Below, piece by piece: positions 1 to 8,393 of a stretch of DNA of 64,000 nt. The notes beneath the pieces are model-generated. The model had not been told where the DNA came from. It saw only the letters and a list, made by a program, of their open reading frames with translations, and did no database searches. The DNA comes from Microbacterium oxydans (GTDB taxonomy: Bacteria > Actinomycetota > Actinomycetes > Actinomycetales > Microbacteriaceae): positions 3,100,001 to 3,164,000 of the forward strand of contig NZ_CP092891.1 in the NCBI RefSeq assembly GCF_026559675.1, read 5' to 3'. How positions within the stretch are numbered: the stretch's first letter is position 1; each line of letters starts with the position of its first letter. The translations under genes were made by a program, and so were the position numbers.

Positions 1-1344
1 GGCACGATCGTCGCACTCACCGCGATGACCGCGTGCTCCACCGGCACCACCCCCGACGCAGGCGGTGACCTCGACCCGAAGGCCGACGTCACCATCACGA
101 TCGGCGACTACCCGACGGCCGACAAGCCCGAGGAGCGCGCCGCCTTCGACGAGCAGATCGAACTGTTCGAGAAGGCGAATCCGAACATCACGCTGAAGCC
201 GTCGACCGAGACGTGGGATGCGCAGACCTTCCAGGCGAAGCTCGCCGGCGGCACGCTGCCGACCGTCATGGGCGTCTCCCTCACCTACGCGCACGAGCTG
301 ATCTCGAACAACAAGGTGCCGGACATGACTCCGTACCTCGAGGAACTCGACCTCGTGAAGGACCTCAACCCGCTCGCCCTCAAGAACGTCTCCGACGACT
401 CCGGCAAGATCTACGCCATCCCGACCGGTCTCTTCTCGGTCGGCGTCGCCTACAACCGGGAGCTCTTCGAGAAGGCCGGGCTCGACCCGGATGCCCCGCC
501 CACCACCTGGGACGAGGTCCGCGAGGATGCGAAGACCATCTCCGACAAGGTCCCCGGCGTCACCGGCTACGCGCAGATGACGAAGAACAACACGGGCGGC
601 TGGATGCTCACGACCATGACGTACTCGATGGGCGGCAGCATCCAGGACGACGCGGGAACGAAGTCCGTCATGGGCGACGCGACCAAGCAGGCGCTCCAGC
701 TCCTCCACGACATGCGCTGGGAGGACAACTCGATGGGCGAGCAGTTCCTCTACGACCAGGACGCGGTGCGGCAGGACTTCGCCGCGGGCAAGATCGGCAT
801 CGTCCTCCAGGCGCCGGACATCTACCAGCCCGCGATCCAGACGTACGGCATGGACAAGGACGCCCTCGGTGTCGGCGCCCTGCCCCAGGCGAACGGCACC
901 AACGGCACCCTCACCGGCGGCACGCTGAAGCTGTTCAACGTCAAGGCCTCCCCGAACGAGCTGCTCGCCGCCGCGAAGTGGATCAAGTTCTACGAGTTCC
1001 AGAAGTACTTCGACGAAGCGGACGCCGTCGCCCGTGCGAAGAGCGACCAGGCGGCGGGCAACCCCGTCGGCATCCCGGGTCTGCCTCCCGTCGCCAACGA
1101 CATCGACGAGCGCTACCTCGGATGGATCAAGGACTACATCGACGTGCCGCGAGAGCACTTCGACGGGTACATCACGTCCACCCTCCCGCTGATCGCCGAG
1201 CCGCCGACGGCCACGCAGCAGACGTATGCCGCACTCGACCCGGTGGTGCAGAAGATCCTCACCGACGAGAACGCGGACATCGATGCGGTGCTCGCCGAGG
1301 CGACCACCACCGTCGACGGAATCATCGCCCAGGCCGGACGCTGA
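1..1344 (+). CDS. ABC transporter sugar-binding lipoprotein (5' end cut off)
   Basis: Extracellular solute-binding protein of the family-1 (MalE-like) type, which captures a sugar outside the membrane and delivers it to the two permeases encoded next. The reading frame is open from base 1, and its first residues end a lipoprotein signal peptide (LTAMTAC, lipid-bearing Cys at residue 12 of the visible part), so the true start lies upstream of the window. The visible 447 residues show the family pattern, including an early YPTADKPEER stretch and the LAGGTLPTVMGV segment. No transport ATPase follows in the operon, so a shared one is inferred. The substrate cannot be read from the sequence; the downstream enzymes suggest a sugar acid or uronate-containing glycoside. 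Confidence 0.93.
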   Translation, partial: GTIVALTAMTACSTGTTPDAGGDLDPKADVTITIGDYPTADKPEERAAFDEQIELFEKANPNITLKPSTETWDAQTFQAKLAGGTLPTVMGVSLTYAHELISNNKVPDMTPYLEELDLVKDLNPLALKNVSDDSGKIYAIPTGLFSVGVAYNRELFEKAGLDPDAPPTTWDEVREDAKTISDKVPGVTGYAQMTKNNTGGWMLTTMTYSMGGSIQDDAGTKSVMGDATKQALQLLHDMRWEDNSMGEQFLYDQDAVRQDFAAGKIGIVLQAPDIYQPAIQTYGMDKDALGVGALPQANGTNGTLTGGTLKLFNVKASPNELLAAAKWIKFYEFQKYFDEADAVARAKSDQAAGNPVGIPGLPPVANDIDERYLGWIKDYIDVPREHFDGYITSTLPLIAEPPTATQQTYAALDPVVQKILTDENADIDAVLAEATTTVDGIIAQAGR

Positions 1345-1351
1345 TCATCAA

Positions 1352-1399
1352 CGCGGGTATCGGACTCCGCTCCTCGGGAGTCCGAGTCCGATACCCGCG
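1352..1399 (+). promoter_or_regulatory. Perfect 16-bp intercistronic hairpin
   Basis: Arms at 1352-1367 (CGCGGGTATCGGACTC) and 1384-1399 are exact reverse complements around a 16-nt loop. The loop holds a second, competing pairing (GGACTCC 1362-1368 with GGAGTCC 1377-1383). It lies between the binding-protein stop and the first permease start. In ABC operons such a hairpin usually protects the binding-protein mRNA and lowers read-through, giving more binding protein than permease; that role is inferred. There is no T-run. Confidence 0.8.
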
Positions 1400-1417
1400 G
1401 AGAGCATCGAGGTTCAT

Positions 1418-2383
1418 ATGAGCACCACTGTCCACGCCGCGACGCCGCCGCAGGAATCCCCCTCCCCGGCCACGCCCCCGCCCTCCCCCCGACGCAAGCG
1501 GACCCCCGCCACGTGGTTCCACGGCGGCGGCCTCACCTCGGTCCTGTTCGCGATACCGGTCGTCCTGATCTTCACGTACTTCAGCTGGGGCCCGATCCTG
1601 CAGGGACTCGTCCTGAGCTTCCAGAAGACGAACCTGGTCGCGGAGCCGAGCTGGGTCGGTCTGTCCAACTTCGAGTACGTGCTCAGCGATCCCGGCCTCG
1701 GACAGGCCGTGCTGAACACCGTCTACTTCGCGTTCCTCGCGCTCGTGTTCGGGTTCCCCGTGCCGATCATCCTCGCGGTGCTCATCAACGAGCTGCGCAA
1801 ATACGACGGCGTCTACAACGCCCTCGCCTACCTGCCGGCGATCGTGCCGCCGGTGGCGGCCATCCTGCTGTGGAAGTTCTTCTACGATCCGTCGACGACG
1901 GGCATGTTCAACACCATGCTCAGCTGGATCGGGCTCGGCCCCCTGCCGTGGCTGAACTCCGAAGCCCTCGCGATGCCATCGATCGTGCTCTATGCGACCT
2001 GGGCGGGCGCCGGCTCCACGGCCATCATCTACATCGCCGCCCTCCGCACGGTGAGCACCGAGCTGTATGAGGCCGCAGAGATCGACGGGGCCAGCATCTG
2101 GCGTCGCATGTGGAGCGTCACCGTGCCGCAGCTGCGGGGAGTCATCCTCGTGATGATGCTCCTCCAGCTCATCGGCACGTTCCAGATCTTCACCGAGCCG
2201 TTCCTGTTCACGGGAGGCGGCCCGAACAACGCGACCCAGACCATCCTGCTGAAGATCTACAACTACGCCTTCGTCTACGGCGACTTCGGAGCAGCGACCG
2301 CGCTGAGCGTGATGCTGGCGGCATTCCTCTGCCTGCTCTCCGCCGTGTATCTGTGGGCGACGAAGAGATGGAGCCCGTCATGA
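1418..2383 (+). CDS. ABC sugar transporter permease (MalF type)
   Basis: Inner-membrane permease of a carbohydrate ABC importer, 321 residues. The N-terminus is Pro/Thr-rich and cytoplasmic, then a first helix begins near LTSVLFAIPVVLIF, followed by five more hydrophobic segments. The EAA loop that contacts the ATPase is clear (YEAAEIDGASIWRRM, ending in TVPQL). The ATG at 1418 is preferred because it follows a GAGG site and gives the normal family length. It forms the permease dimer with the next gene, which it overlaps by ATGA. Confidence 0.93.
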   Translation: MSTTVHAATPPQESPSPATPPPSPRRKRTPATWFHGGGLTSVLFAIPVVLIFTYFSWGPILQGLVLSFQKTNLVAEPSWVGLSNFEYVLSDPGLGQAVLNTVYFAFLALVFGFPVPIILAVLINELRKYDGVYNALAYLPAIVPPVAAILLWKFFYDPSTTGMFNTMLSWIGLGPLPWLNSEALAMPSIVLYATWAGAGSTAIIYIAALRTVSTELYEAAEIDGASIWRRMWSVTVPQLRGVILVMMLLQLIGTFQIFTEPFLFTGGGPNNATQTILLKIYNYAFVYGDFGAATALSVMLAAFLCLLSAVYLWATKRWSPS

Positions 2384-3375
2384 GCTACCTCCACGACGCC
2401 GCGCCCGCCAGCGACACCGCGACCCTCGTGATCGCCGAGGAGACGCAGGCCCGACGAGGACGCCGACGGTTCGGCCGCCGCGGCCCCGCCGAAGCGAAGG
2501 AACGCGGGGTCATCTCCTTCGCCGACCGCAAGCGCCGCACCGTGCGCATCTGGCTCCGGATCATCCAGTCCCTCGCCCTCGCCGGGCTGATCTTCGCCGG
2601 CCTCGGCCCGCTGATCTGGTCCGCCAAGGCGTCGATCACCTCGACGCAGGACATCATCACCGACCCGATGGGCATCTTCTTCGCCCCCAACGAGTGGGGC
2701 AACCTGATCCTCGCCTGGAACGGTGCGGAGATCGGCCAGTCCCTGCGGAACACCGTCTTCGTGGCGGTCGGCGCGACGATCTCGACGCTCGTCATCTCGA
2801 TCCTCGCGGCGTTCATCCTGTCGGTGCTCAAGCCGAAGTGGGCCCCCGTCCTCAGCGGGGCGATCCTCGCGACGCTGTTCCTCCCCGGGGTGATCTCGCT
2901 CGTCCCGCTCTACCTGACCGTGCTCGACCTCCCCGTCTTCGGGGTCAGCCTGCTGAACACCTTCTGGGCGGTCTGGCTGCCCGCCGGCGCCAGCGCGTTC
3001 AACGTCGTCGTCCTCAAGCGGTTCTTCGATTCCATCCCCCGGGAGATCCTCGAAGCGGCCAAGATCGACGGAGCCGGCCCGTTCCGCATCCTCTGGACCA
3101 TCGTCCTGCCGCTCTCGCGACCGATCGTCGGCGTCGTCTCCCTCCTCGCGGCCATCGCCGCCTGGAAGGACTTCCTGTGGCCGATGCTCGTGCTCCCCGA
3201 TCCGCTGCTGCAGCCCGTCTCCGTGGTGCTGCCCGCCCTGGCCAAGGGCCCCACCCCGCTGGCCGTGCAGATGGCGGCGGTGTTCCTCACCCTTCTCATC
3301 CCCGTGGTGCTCTTCCTCATCTTCCAGAAGCAGTTCCTCCGCGGAGTCGGCACGGCGGGAGGAATCAAGGGATGA
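2380..3375 (+). CDS. ABC sugar transporter permease (MalG type)
   Basis: Second permease of the importer, 331 residues, starting inside the stop of the first permease (ATGA), so translation is probably coupled. An unusually long basic N-terminus of about 60 residues (RRGRRRFGRRGPAEAKER) precedes the first helix. The EAA motif is EAAKIDGAGPFRILW followed by IVLPL. The C-terminus FQKQFLRGVGTAGGIKG is typical of MalG/LacG proteins. It is followed by another ATGA overlap into the epimerase gene, so transport and metabolism genes form one transcription unit. Confidence 0.93.
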   Translation: MSYLHDAAPASDTATLVIAEETQARRGRRRFGRRGPAEAKERGVISFADRKRRTVRIWLRIIQSLALAGLIFAGLGPLIWSAKASITSTQDIITDPMGIFFAPNEWGNLILAWNGAEIGQSLRNTVFVAVGATISTLVISILAAFILSVLKPKWAPVLSGAILATLFLPGVISLVPLYLTVLDLPVFGVSLLNTFWAVWLPAGASAFNVVVLKRFFDSIPREILEAAKIDGAGPFRILWTIVLPLSRPIVGVVSLLAAIAAWKDFLWPMLVLPDPLLQPVSVVLPALAKGPTPLAVQMAAVFLTLLIPVVLFLIFQKQFLRGVGTAGGIKG

Positions 3376-4256
3376 GCGCTCTGCACGGAAGCCGGGTGCT
3401 GGTCACGGGCGCATCCGGCCGGATCGGCACGGTCACGACCGCACTCCTGCGGCGCAGCGGCGCCCACGTCACGACGCTCTCGGCCGGTCCGAGCGACCAC
3501 CTGGAGGCCGACCGCGTACTGGTCGGCGACACCACCTCCGAGGCCGACGTGGCGGACGCCCTCGACGGCGTCGACCTGGTCGTGCACCTCGCCGCCCTCG
3601 CCCACCGCGACATCGCCCCGGCGTACGACGTGTACTCCACGAACGTGGTGTCCACCTTCAACGTGCTCGCACAGGCGGGGGCGGCGGGCGTGCGCCGGGC
3701 CGTGGTGGCCGGGTCGATCAACGCGTACGGGCTGCCGCAGAACATCCACCCCGGGCTCGTGCCGGCGTACTTCCCGCTCGACACCGACATCCCCTCCGAC
3801 ATCGCGGACTGGTACTCGCTGTCCAAGCGCAACGACGAGTCGACGAGCCGCATGGCCGCACGGCACTGGGGCATCGACATCGTGACCCTGCGGTTCCCGC
3901 ACGTGAACACGGCGGAGCGCCTGCGCGAGGTCGCCGACGGCCTCCGCGCGAATCCCCGCACGGGCGTCACCGAGGCGTGGTCGTACCTCGACGTGCGGGA
4001 TGCCGCGCGGGCCATCGAACTCGGACTGACCGCCTCCACCACCGGCGCGCACGCGTTCTTCCTCGCCGCGGACCGCACCCTCGCGCCGTACCGCACCGAG
4101 GAGATGCTGGACCGCTTCGCCCCCGCCGCCCCGCGTCTGCGGCGTTTCGTCGAGCGCGAGGTCCCGATGGATCTCACCCCGGCACGCGAACTGATCGGGT
4201 TCGCCGCGCAGCACGAGATCGACCTCCCCACGCTCGACCTGCCGGACGACGTCTGA
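3372..4256 (+). CDS. NAD-dependent epimerase/dehydrogenase (extended SDR)
   Basis: Rossmann-fold enzyme of 294 residues. The N-terminal nucleotide motif is VTGASGRIG, VHLAALAHRD is the following strand/loop, and the catalytic Tyr-Lys pair is in DWYSLSKRNDE. Size and motif spacing resemble uronate dehydrogenases and UDP-sugar epimerases. Next to a ManD-type dehydratase, oxidation of a hexuronate or aldose to a lactone is a reasonable guess, but the substrate is not proven by sequence. It overlaps the upstream permease gene by ATGA and ends 27 bp before the dehydratase start. Confidence 0.85.
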   Translation: MSALHGSRVLVTGASGRIGTVTTALLRRSGAHVTTLSAGPSDHLEADRVLVGDTTSEADVADALDGVDLVVHLAALAHRDIAPAYDVYSTNVVSTFNVLAQAGAAGVRRAVVAGSINAYGLPQNIHPGLVPAYFPLDTDIPSDIADWYSLSKRNDESTSRMAARHWGIDIVTLRFPHVNTAERLREVADGLRANPRTGVTEAWSYLDVRDAARAIELGLTASTTGAHAFFLAADRTLAPYRTEEMLDRFAPAAPRLRRFVEREVPMDLTPARELIGFAAQHEIDLPTLDLPDDV

Positions 4257-4283
4257 CCCATGACTGGAGACAGGAGCACCCCG

Positions 4284-5540
4284 ATGCCCATCGACACCTT
4301 CGCCAACCCCTGGCAGCCCCGGGAGGACATCCGCATCACCTCGGTGCGGGCGATCACGACCGCACCGTTCGGCACGGCCCTCGTCGTCGTGCGGATCGAC
4401 ACGAACGTGCCGGGACTGTACGGCCTGGGGTGTGCGACCTTCACCCAGCGGTGGAAGGCGGTCAAGACGTTCATCGACGAGCACCTCGCCAGGCTCCTCA
4501 TCGGCCGCTACCCCGGCGACATCGGCGACCTCACCCGGCTCGCGGCCTTCTCCGGATACTGGCGCGGCGGCCCGGTCACGAACAACGCCATCTCCGGCAT
4601 CGACCAGGCGCTCTGGGACATCGCGGGCAAGCGGGCGGGGATGCCCGTGTACGAGCTGCTGGGCGGCAAGGTCCGCGCCGCGGCCGACACCTACCTGCAC
4701 GCGTCCGGCCGCACCATCGAGGAGACCCTCGATCACGCGCACGAGCTGATCGCGCAGGGCTGGCGCCACATCCGCCTGCAGATGTCGACACCGGGAGGCG
4801 GCGGCTACGGAGCCCCCGCCGTGCCCACCGAGTACCCCGACTCCCCCTATCGGAACGGCTGGAGTGCGCGCGACTACCTGCGCCGCACACCGGAGCTCTT
4901 CGAGGCCGCTCGCGAACAGCTCCCCGCGAACATCGAGCTGCTGCACGACGTGCACTCGCGGCTGACCCCGAAGGAGGCGCTGTGGCTGGCGAAGGCCCTG
5001 GAGCCCTACCGCCTGTTCTTCCTCGAGGACATCCTGCCGCCCGAGCACTGGGACCGTCTCCCCGAGGTGCGCGCCGCGACCGCGACCCCGATCGCGGTCG
5101 GTGAGCTCACGACCTCGCTGACCGACGCGGTGCGCCTCGTGCGCGACGGCGGCGTCGACTTCATCCGCAGCCACGTCTCCGACATCGGCGGGCTCACCCC
5201 CGCGAAGAAGATCGCGGATCTCGCGGAGCTGTGCGGCGTGCGCACCGCCTGGCACGGCCCCGGCGACACCTCGCCGATCGGCGCGGCGGCCAACGTCACG
5301 CTCGACGTGGTCTCCCCCGCCTTCGGCATCCAGGAAGGACACGTCTACGCCGAGGCGACGCACGAGGTCTTCCCCGGTACGCTTCGGATCGTGGACGGTT
5401 GGCTGACACCCAACGACGCCCCCGGGTGGGGCATCGACATCGACGAGGATGCCGCTGCGCGCTATCCCGCCGAACTCTCGGGACACGACGAGTGGGCCGC
5501 CGGTGTGCGCCGACCCGACGGAGCATTGGAGGCACCGTGA
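4284..5540 (+). CDS. ManD/RspA-type sugar-acid dehydratase (enolase superfamily)
   Basis: Member of the mandelate-racemase/enolase superfamily, closest in pattern to D-mannonate/D-gluconate dehydratases (ManD, RspA). Such enzymes dehydrate acid sugars to 2-keto-3-deoxy acids using Mg2+. Visible metal ligands are Asp in LLHDVHSRL, Glu in FFLEDILPPE and Glu in AVGELTTS; the His of DVH is the expected base. The C-terminal motif HGPGDTSPIGAAAN and the tail GWGIDIDEDAAARYP are family hallmarks. I chose the ATG at 4284 (418 residues) because AGGAG lies 7 nt upstream; an in-frame ATG at 4260 has no such site. Some family members have very low activity, so mannonate as substrate is only likely. Confidence 0.88.
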   Translation: MPIDTFANPWQPREDIRITSVRAITTAPFGTALVVVRIDTNVPGLYGLGCATFTQRWKAVKTFIDEHLARLLIGRYPGDIGDLTRLAAFSGYWRGGPVTNNAISGIDQALWDIAGKRAGMPVYELLGGKVRAAADTYLHASGRTIEETLDHAHELIAQGWRHIRLQMSTPGGGGYGAPAVPTEYPDSPYRNGWSARDYLRRTPELFEAAREQLPANIELLHDVHSRLTPKEALWLAKALEPYRLFFLEDILPPEHWDRLPEVRAATATPIAVGELTTSLTDAVRLVRDGGVDFIRSHVSDIGGLTPAKKIADLAELCGVRTAWHGPGDTSPIGAAANVTLDVVSPAFGIQEGHVYAEATHEVFPGTLRIVDGWLTPNDAPGWGIDIDEDAAARYPAELSGHDEWAAGVRRPDGALEAP

Positions 5541-6823
5541 CCGACACGACCGAACCGATCGCTCCGCGGCGGGCGGAGGCGCGGACGTACTCGACGCGCG
5601 ATCCCCGTTCGGTGGGCGACCGTCCGGGCGCGAACCAGCACGACCTCGGTTCCTTCAACGAGGTCGCCATCATCGAGACCATCCGGCAGGCGGGCACCAT
5701 CAGCCGCACGGAGATCGCCGAGCGCACCGGACTCACCCAGCAGTCGGTCTCCCGCATCCTGCGCGTCCTGCTGGAGCGCGGCCTGCTCGCGGAGGGCGAG
5801 CAGCAGCGCACCGAACGGCTCGGCAAGCCGCGCACCCCCGTGCGGCTGCGCCCCGAGGCCGCCCACGCGGCCGGCATCCTCGTCGACCCCGAGGTCATCT
5901 CCGTGGTGCTCGTCGACCTCGACGGGCGCGTGCTGGAGCACCGGAGCGTGCGGCTCGACCACGAGGTCTCCCCCACCGGGCTCGTGGAGTTCATCGCCAC
6001 GCAGGTCGAGGAGGTGCTCGAGGCCGCGGCCGTCGACCGCACCACGTTCCTCGGCGTCGGCGTGGCCGTTCCCGGTCCGATAACGGGCGACGGCTCGCTG
6101 CTCGACCTGCCGCTGTCGGAGGTGTGGCGCAACGTCCCGCTCGAGCGGATGCTCGAGGAGCGCCTGCCCTACCCGGTCGTGGTGGAGAAGGACGGGACGG
6201 CGGCGGCGGTCGGCGAGCGCTGGCTCGGCCGCACGGCGCGGTCCACCGACTTCGCGTACCTCTACTTCGGCACCGGCATGGGCTCCGGCCTCGTGCTCAA
6301 CGGCGAGGCGTTCCGCGGCATGAGCGGGAACGCCGGCGAGTTCGGCCAGCTCTGCGCCGTCCGCCTCGGGCGGACCGACGGCGACGGGCGCCCCGAGCTC
6401 GTCCGGGAGTGCAACCCGACCGTGGCGATCCCGGAGATCGCGCGCGAGCTCGGCTACGACGGCCCCGCCCGCACGTACCGGGAGTTCTGCGCCGAGGTCG
6501 CAGCGGGCGACGCCACCGTGATCGCCGCCGTGCAGCAGGTGGCGGACGTCATCGCGCTCGGCGCCGCCGCGCTCATCGATCTGCTCGACCTGCCCATGGT
6601 GGTCGTCGGCGGTCCCACGTTCGAGCCGGAGCTGCGCGAGATGGTCATGGAGACGATCGACCGTGCGGTCAACACGTTCCCGACCGCGCATCGCGCCCGA
6701 CATGTGAGCGTCGAGCGGTCGGTCGTGTCCGGGGAAGCGGGAGCCGTCGGCGCGGCATCCACCATCTTCCACGCCTCCTTCGCCCCGGTCGTGCGTCGCA
6801 CGCGACCGTACGATCTCCGGTGA
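5537..6823 (+). CDS. ROK-family transcriptional regulator
   Basis: Regulator of 428 residues with an N-terminal winged helix-turn-helix (about residues 30-90, ISRTEIAERTGLTQQSVSRIL) and a ROK sugar-kinase-like domain. The GTG start overlaps the previous stop (GTGA) and GGAGG lies at 5528-5532. The ROK signature GMSGNAGEFG is present, but the cysteine cluster that binds zinc in most ROK proteins is replaced (LCAVRLGRTDGDGRP, with a lone later Cys in VRECNP). No ATP-site or kinase role is suggested. Position inside the operon implies it controls this operon in response to the transported sugar or a metabolite. Confidence 0.88.
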   Translation: MTDTTEPIAPRRAEARTYSTRDPRSVGDRPGANQHDLGSFNEVAIIETIRQAGTISRTEIAERTGLTQQSVSRILRVLLERGLLAEGEQQRTERLGKPRTPVRLRPEAAHAAGILVDPEVISVVLVDLDGRVLEHRSVRLDHEVSPTGLVEFIATQVEEVLEAAAVDRTTFLGVGVAVPGPITGDGSLLDLPLSEVWRNVPLERMLEERLPYPVVVEKDGTAAAVGERWLGRTARSTDFAYLYFGTGMGSGLVLNGEAFRGMSGNAGEFGQLCAVRLGRTDGDGRPELVRECNPTVAIPEIARELGYDGPARTYREFCAEVAAGDATVIAAVQQVADVIALGAAALIDLLDLPMVVVGGPTFEPELREMVMETIDRAVNTFPTAHRARHVSVERSVVSGEAGAVGAASTIFHASFAPVVRRTRPYDLR

Positions 6824-7692
6824 CCGGGGGCACCGCCGGACGCCGCCACACCCTGCACTCCCCGCACGGCTCGTTCCTCGCGGCCGTCGACGAGACCGGC
6901 GCGCGCATCGCGTCGCTCGTGCATGCGGAGAGCGGGACGGAGCTGCTGTTCCGTGTGGACGGGCGTGACGTCGAGACACCGGTCGCACCCGGCGCCTCCG
7001 ATTCGAACCGCGAATGGCACGAGCGGTACGCGGGCGGCTGGCACACCCTCGTGCCGAATGCCGGCGATCACCGCACGATCGACGGGGTCGACCACCCGTT
7101 CCACGGCGAGGCCGCCTGGCGACGATGGACCACGACGACGGTGCAGTCGGACGCCGTGACGCTCGAACTGGCGCTGCGGACCGTCCCGCTGCGGGTCAGC
7201 CGCACCACCACGGTGACCGAACAGGGACTGCACGTCCGGCAGCGGGTGCGCAACACGGCCGCGCAGCCGGTCGCCTTCACCTGGACGGAGCATCCGGCCT
7301 TCTCGTCCGCGGTCGTCGACCCGGCGACGCGCGTGCTCCTCGGCGACGAGCAGCTCACCGTGATGTTCCCCGAGCCCGGCCATCGGCACGGCGCGTTCCG
7401 CTCGCTCCCCGTCAGCGGGCGCGGATCCGCCGTCATCGCGGCCCCGGCCTGGACCGTCACCTTGCGCTGGGATCCCGTCCTGCTCCCCCACCTGCACGTG
7501 TGGCAGGAGCACCGGCAGACGCAGACGTTCCCGTGGTGGGGACGAGCCGACACGGTCGCCCTCGAACCCGCCTCCCGCCCCTACGCCGAGACCGGAGATC
7601 TACTCGGACCGATCGTCCTCCCCGCCGGCGAGGAGATCGCGACCGCCTTCCTCCTCGACATCACCCCATCCCCCACGAAGGAGAATCCATGA
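6820..7692 (+). CDS. Galactose-mutarotase-like (aldose 1-epimerase-like) protein
   Basis: Protein of 290 residues with the beta-sandwich pattern of aldose 1-epimerases and DUF4432-type relatives: WHTLVPNAGDH near the N-terminus, PFHGEAAW (active-site His), and EHPAFSS plus DPVLLPHLHVWQEH later. It probably interconverts anomers of the imported sugar or binds it. The GTG start overlaps the ROK stop (GTGA) and the gene overlaps the ThuA gene at its end (ATGA). Substrate unknown. Confidence 0.8.
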   Translation: MTGGTAGRRHTLHSPHGSFLAAVDETGARIASLVHAESGTELLFRVDGRDVETPVAPGASDSNREWHERYAGGWHTLVPNAGDHRTIDGVDHPFHGEAAWRRWTTTTVQSDAVTLELALRTVPLRVSRTTTVTEQGLHVRQRVRNTAAQPVAFTWTEHPAFSSAVVDPATRVLLGDEQLTVMFPEPGHRHGAFRSLPVSGRGSAVIAAPAWTVTLRWDPVLLPHLHVWQEHRQTQTFPWWGRADTVALEPASRPYAETGDLLGPIVLPAGEEIATAFLLDITPSPTKENP

Positions 7693-8393
7693 CCACCGCA
7701 TCCAAGACCGCGCTCATCGTGCGCGGAGGCTGGGACGGTCACCATCCGGTCGAGGCGACGGACTCGTTCGTGCCGTTCCTCCGGGACCACGGCTACGACG
7801 TGCGCGTCGAGGACTCCCCGGCGATCTACGAGGATGCGGCCTACCTGCGCACCGTCGACGTGATCGTCCAGTGCGTCACGATGTCCACCATCGAGACCGA
7901 GCAGGTGCGCGGTCTGGCCGCCGCCGTCCGCGCCGGCACCGGGCTGGCCGGATGGCACGGCGGCATCGTCGACTCGTACCGCGCGTCGAGCGAGTACCTC
8001 CAGCTCACCGGCGGCCAGTTCGCCACGCATCGGGCGAAGGCCGCACCCGCAGACCTGCCCGGTGACGGCACCGACTGCTTCGTCGACTACCGCATCGTGA
8101 TCGACCCCGCCAAGGCGGACCACCCGATCGTCGCGGGGATCGCCGACTTCGACCTCACGACCGAGCAGTACTGGGTGCTCTCCGACTCCTACAACGACGT
8201 GCTCGCCACCACCACGGTCGCGGCGCCCGACTTCGAGCCGTGGCAGAGCGAGATCGTCGTCCCGGCGATCTGGACCCGCCGCTGGGGCGACGGGCGGATC
8301 TTCGTCGCGACCCCGGGTCACGACCTCCGCACACTCGCGGACACGAACGTCAGAACCATCATCGAAAGGGGCATCCTGTGGGCAAGCCGTTGA
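7689..8393 (+). CDS. ThuA-domain protein
   Basis: Protein of 234 residues with a ThuA (trehalose-utilisation) fold, related to the class I glutamine amidotransferase flavodoxin-like fold. Features are the start LIVRGGWDGHHP, GLAGWHGGI in the middle and the tail FVATPGHDLRTL. ThuA proteins work with Gfo/Idh dehydrogenases (ThuB) in 3-keto-disaccharide catabolism, and the next gene is exactly such a dehydrogenase, overlapping this one by 16 bp. A role in breaking a 3-keto sugar is therefore inferred. The start follows a GAAGGAG site. Confidence 0.82.
   Translation: MTTASKTALIVRGGWDGHHPVEATDSFVPFLRDHGYDVRVEDSPAIYEDAAYLRTVDVIVQCVTMSTIETEQVRGLAAAVRAGTGLAGWHGGIVDSYRASSEYLQLTGGQFATHRAKAAPADLPGDGTDCFVDYRIVIDPAKADHPIVAGIADFDLTTEQYWVLSDSYNDVLATTTVAAPDFEPWQSEIVVPAIWTRRWGDGRIFVATPGHDLRTLADTNVRTIIERGILWASR

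Noticed and set aside
2910..5486. Long open frame on the minus strand opposite the sugar operon
   Set aside because: Arg/Gly/His-rich composition and opposite well-supported genes; long antisense frames are normal at this GC content.
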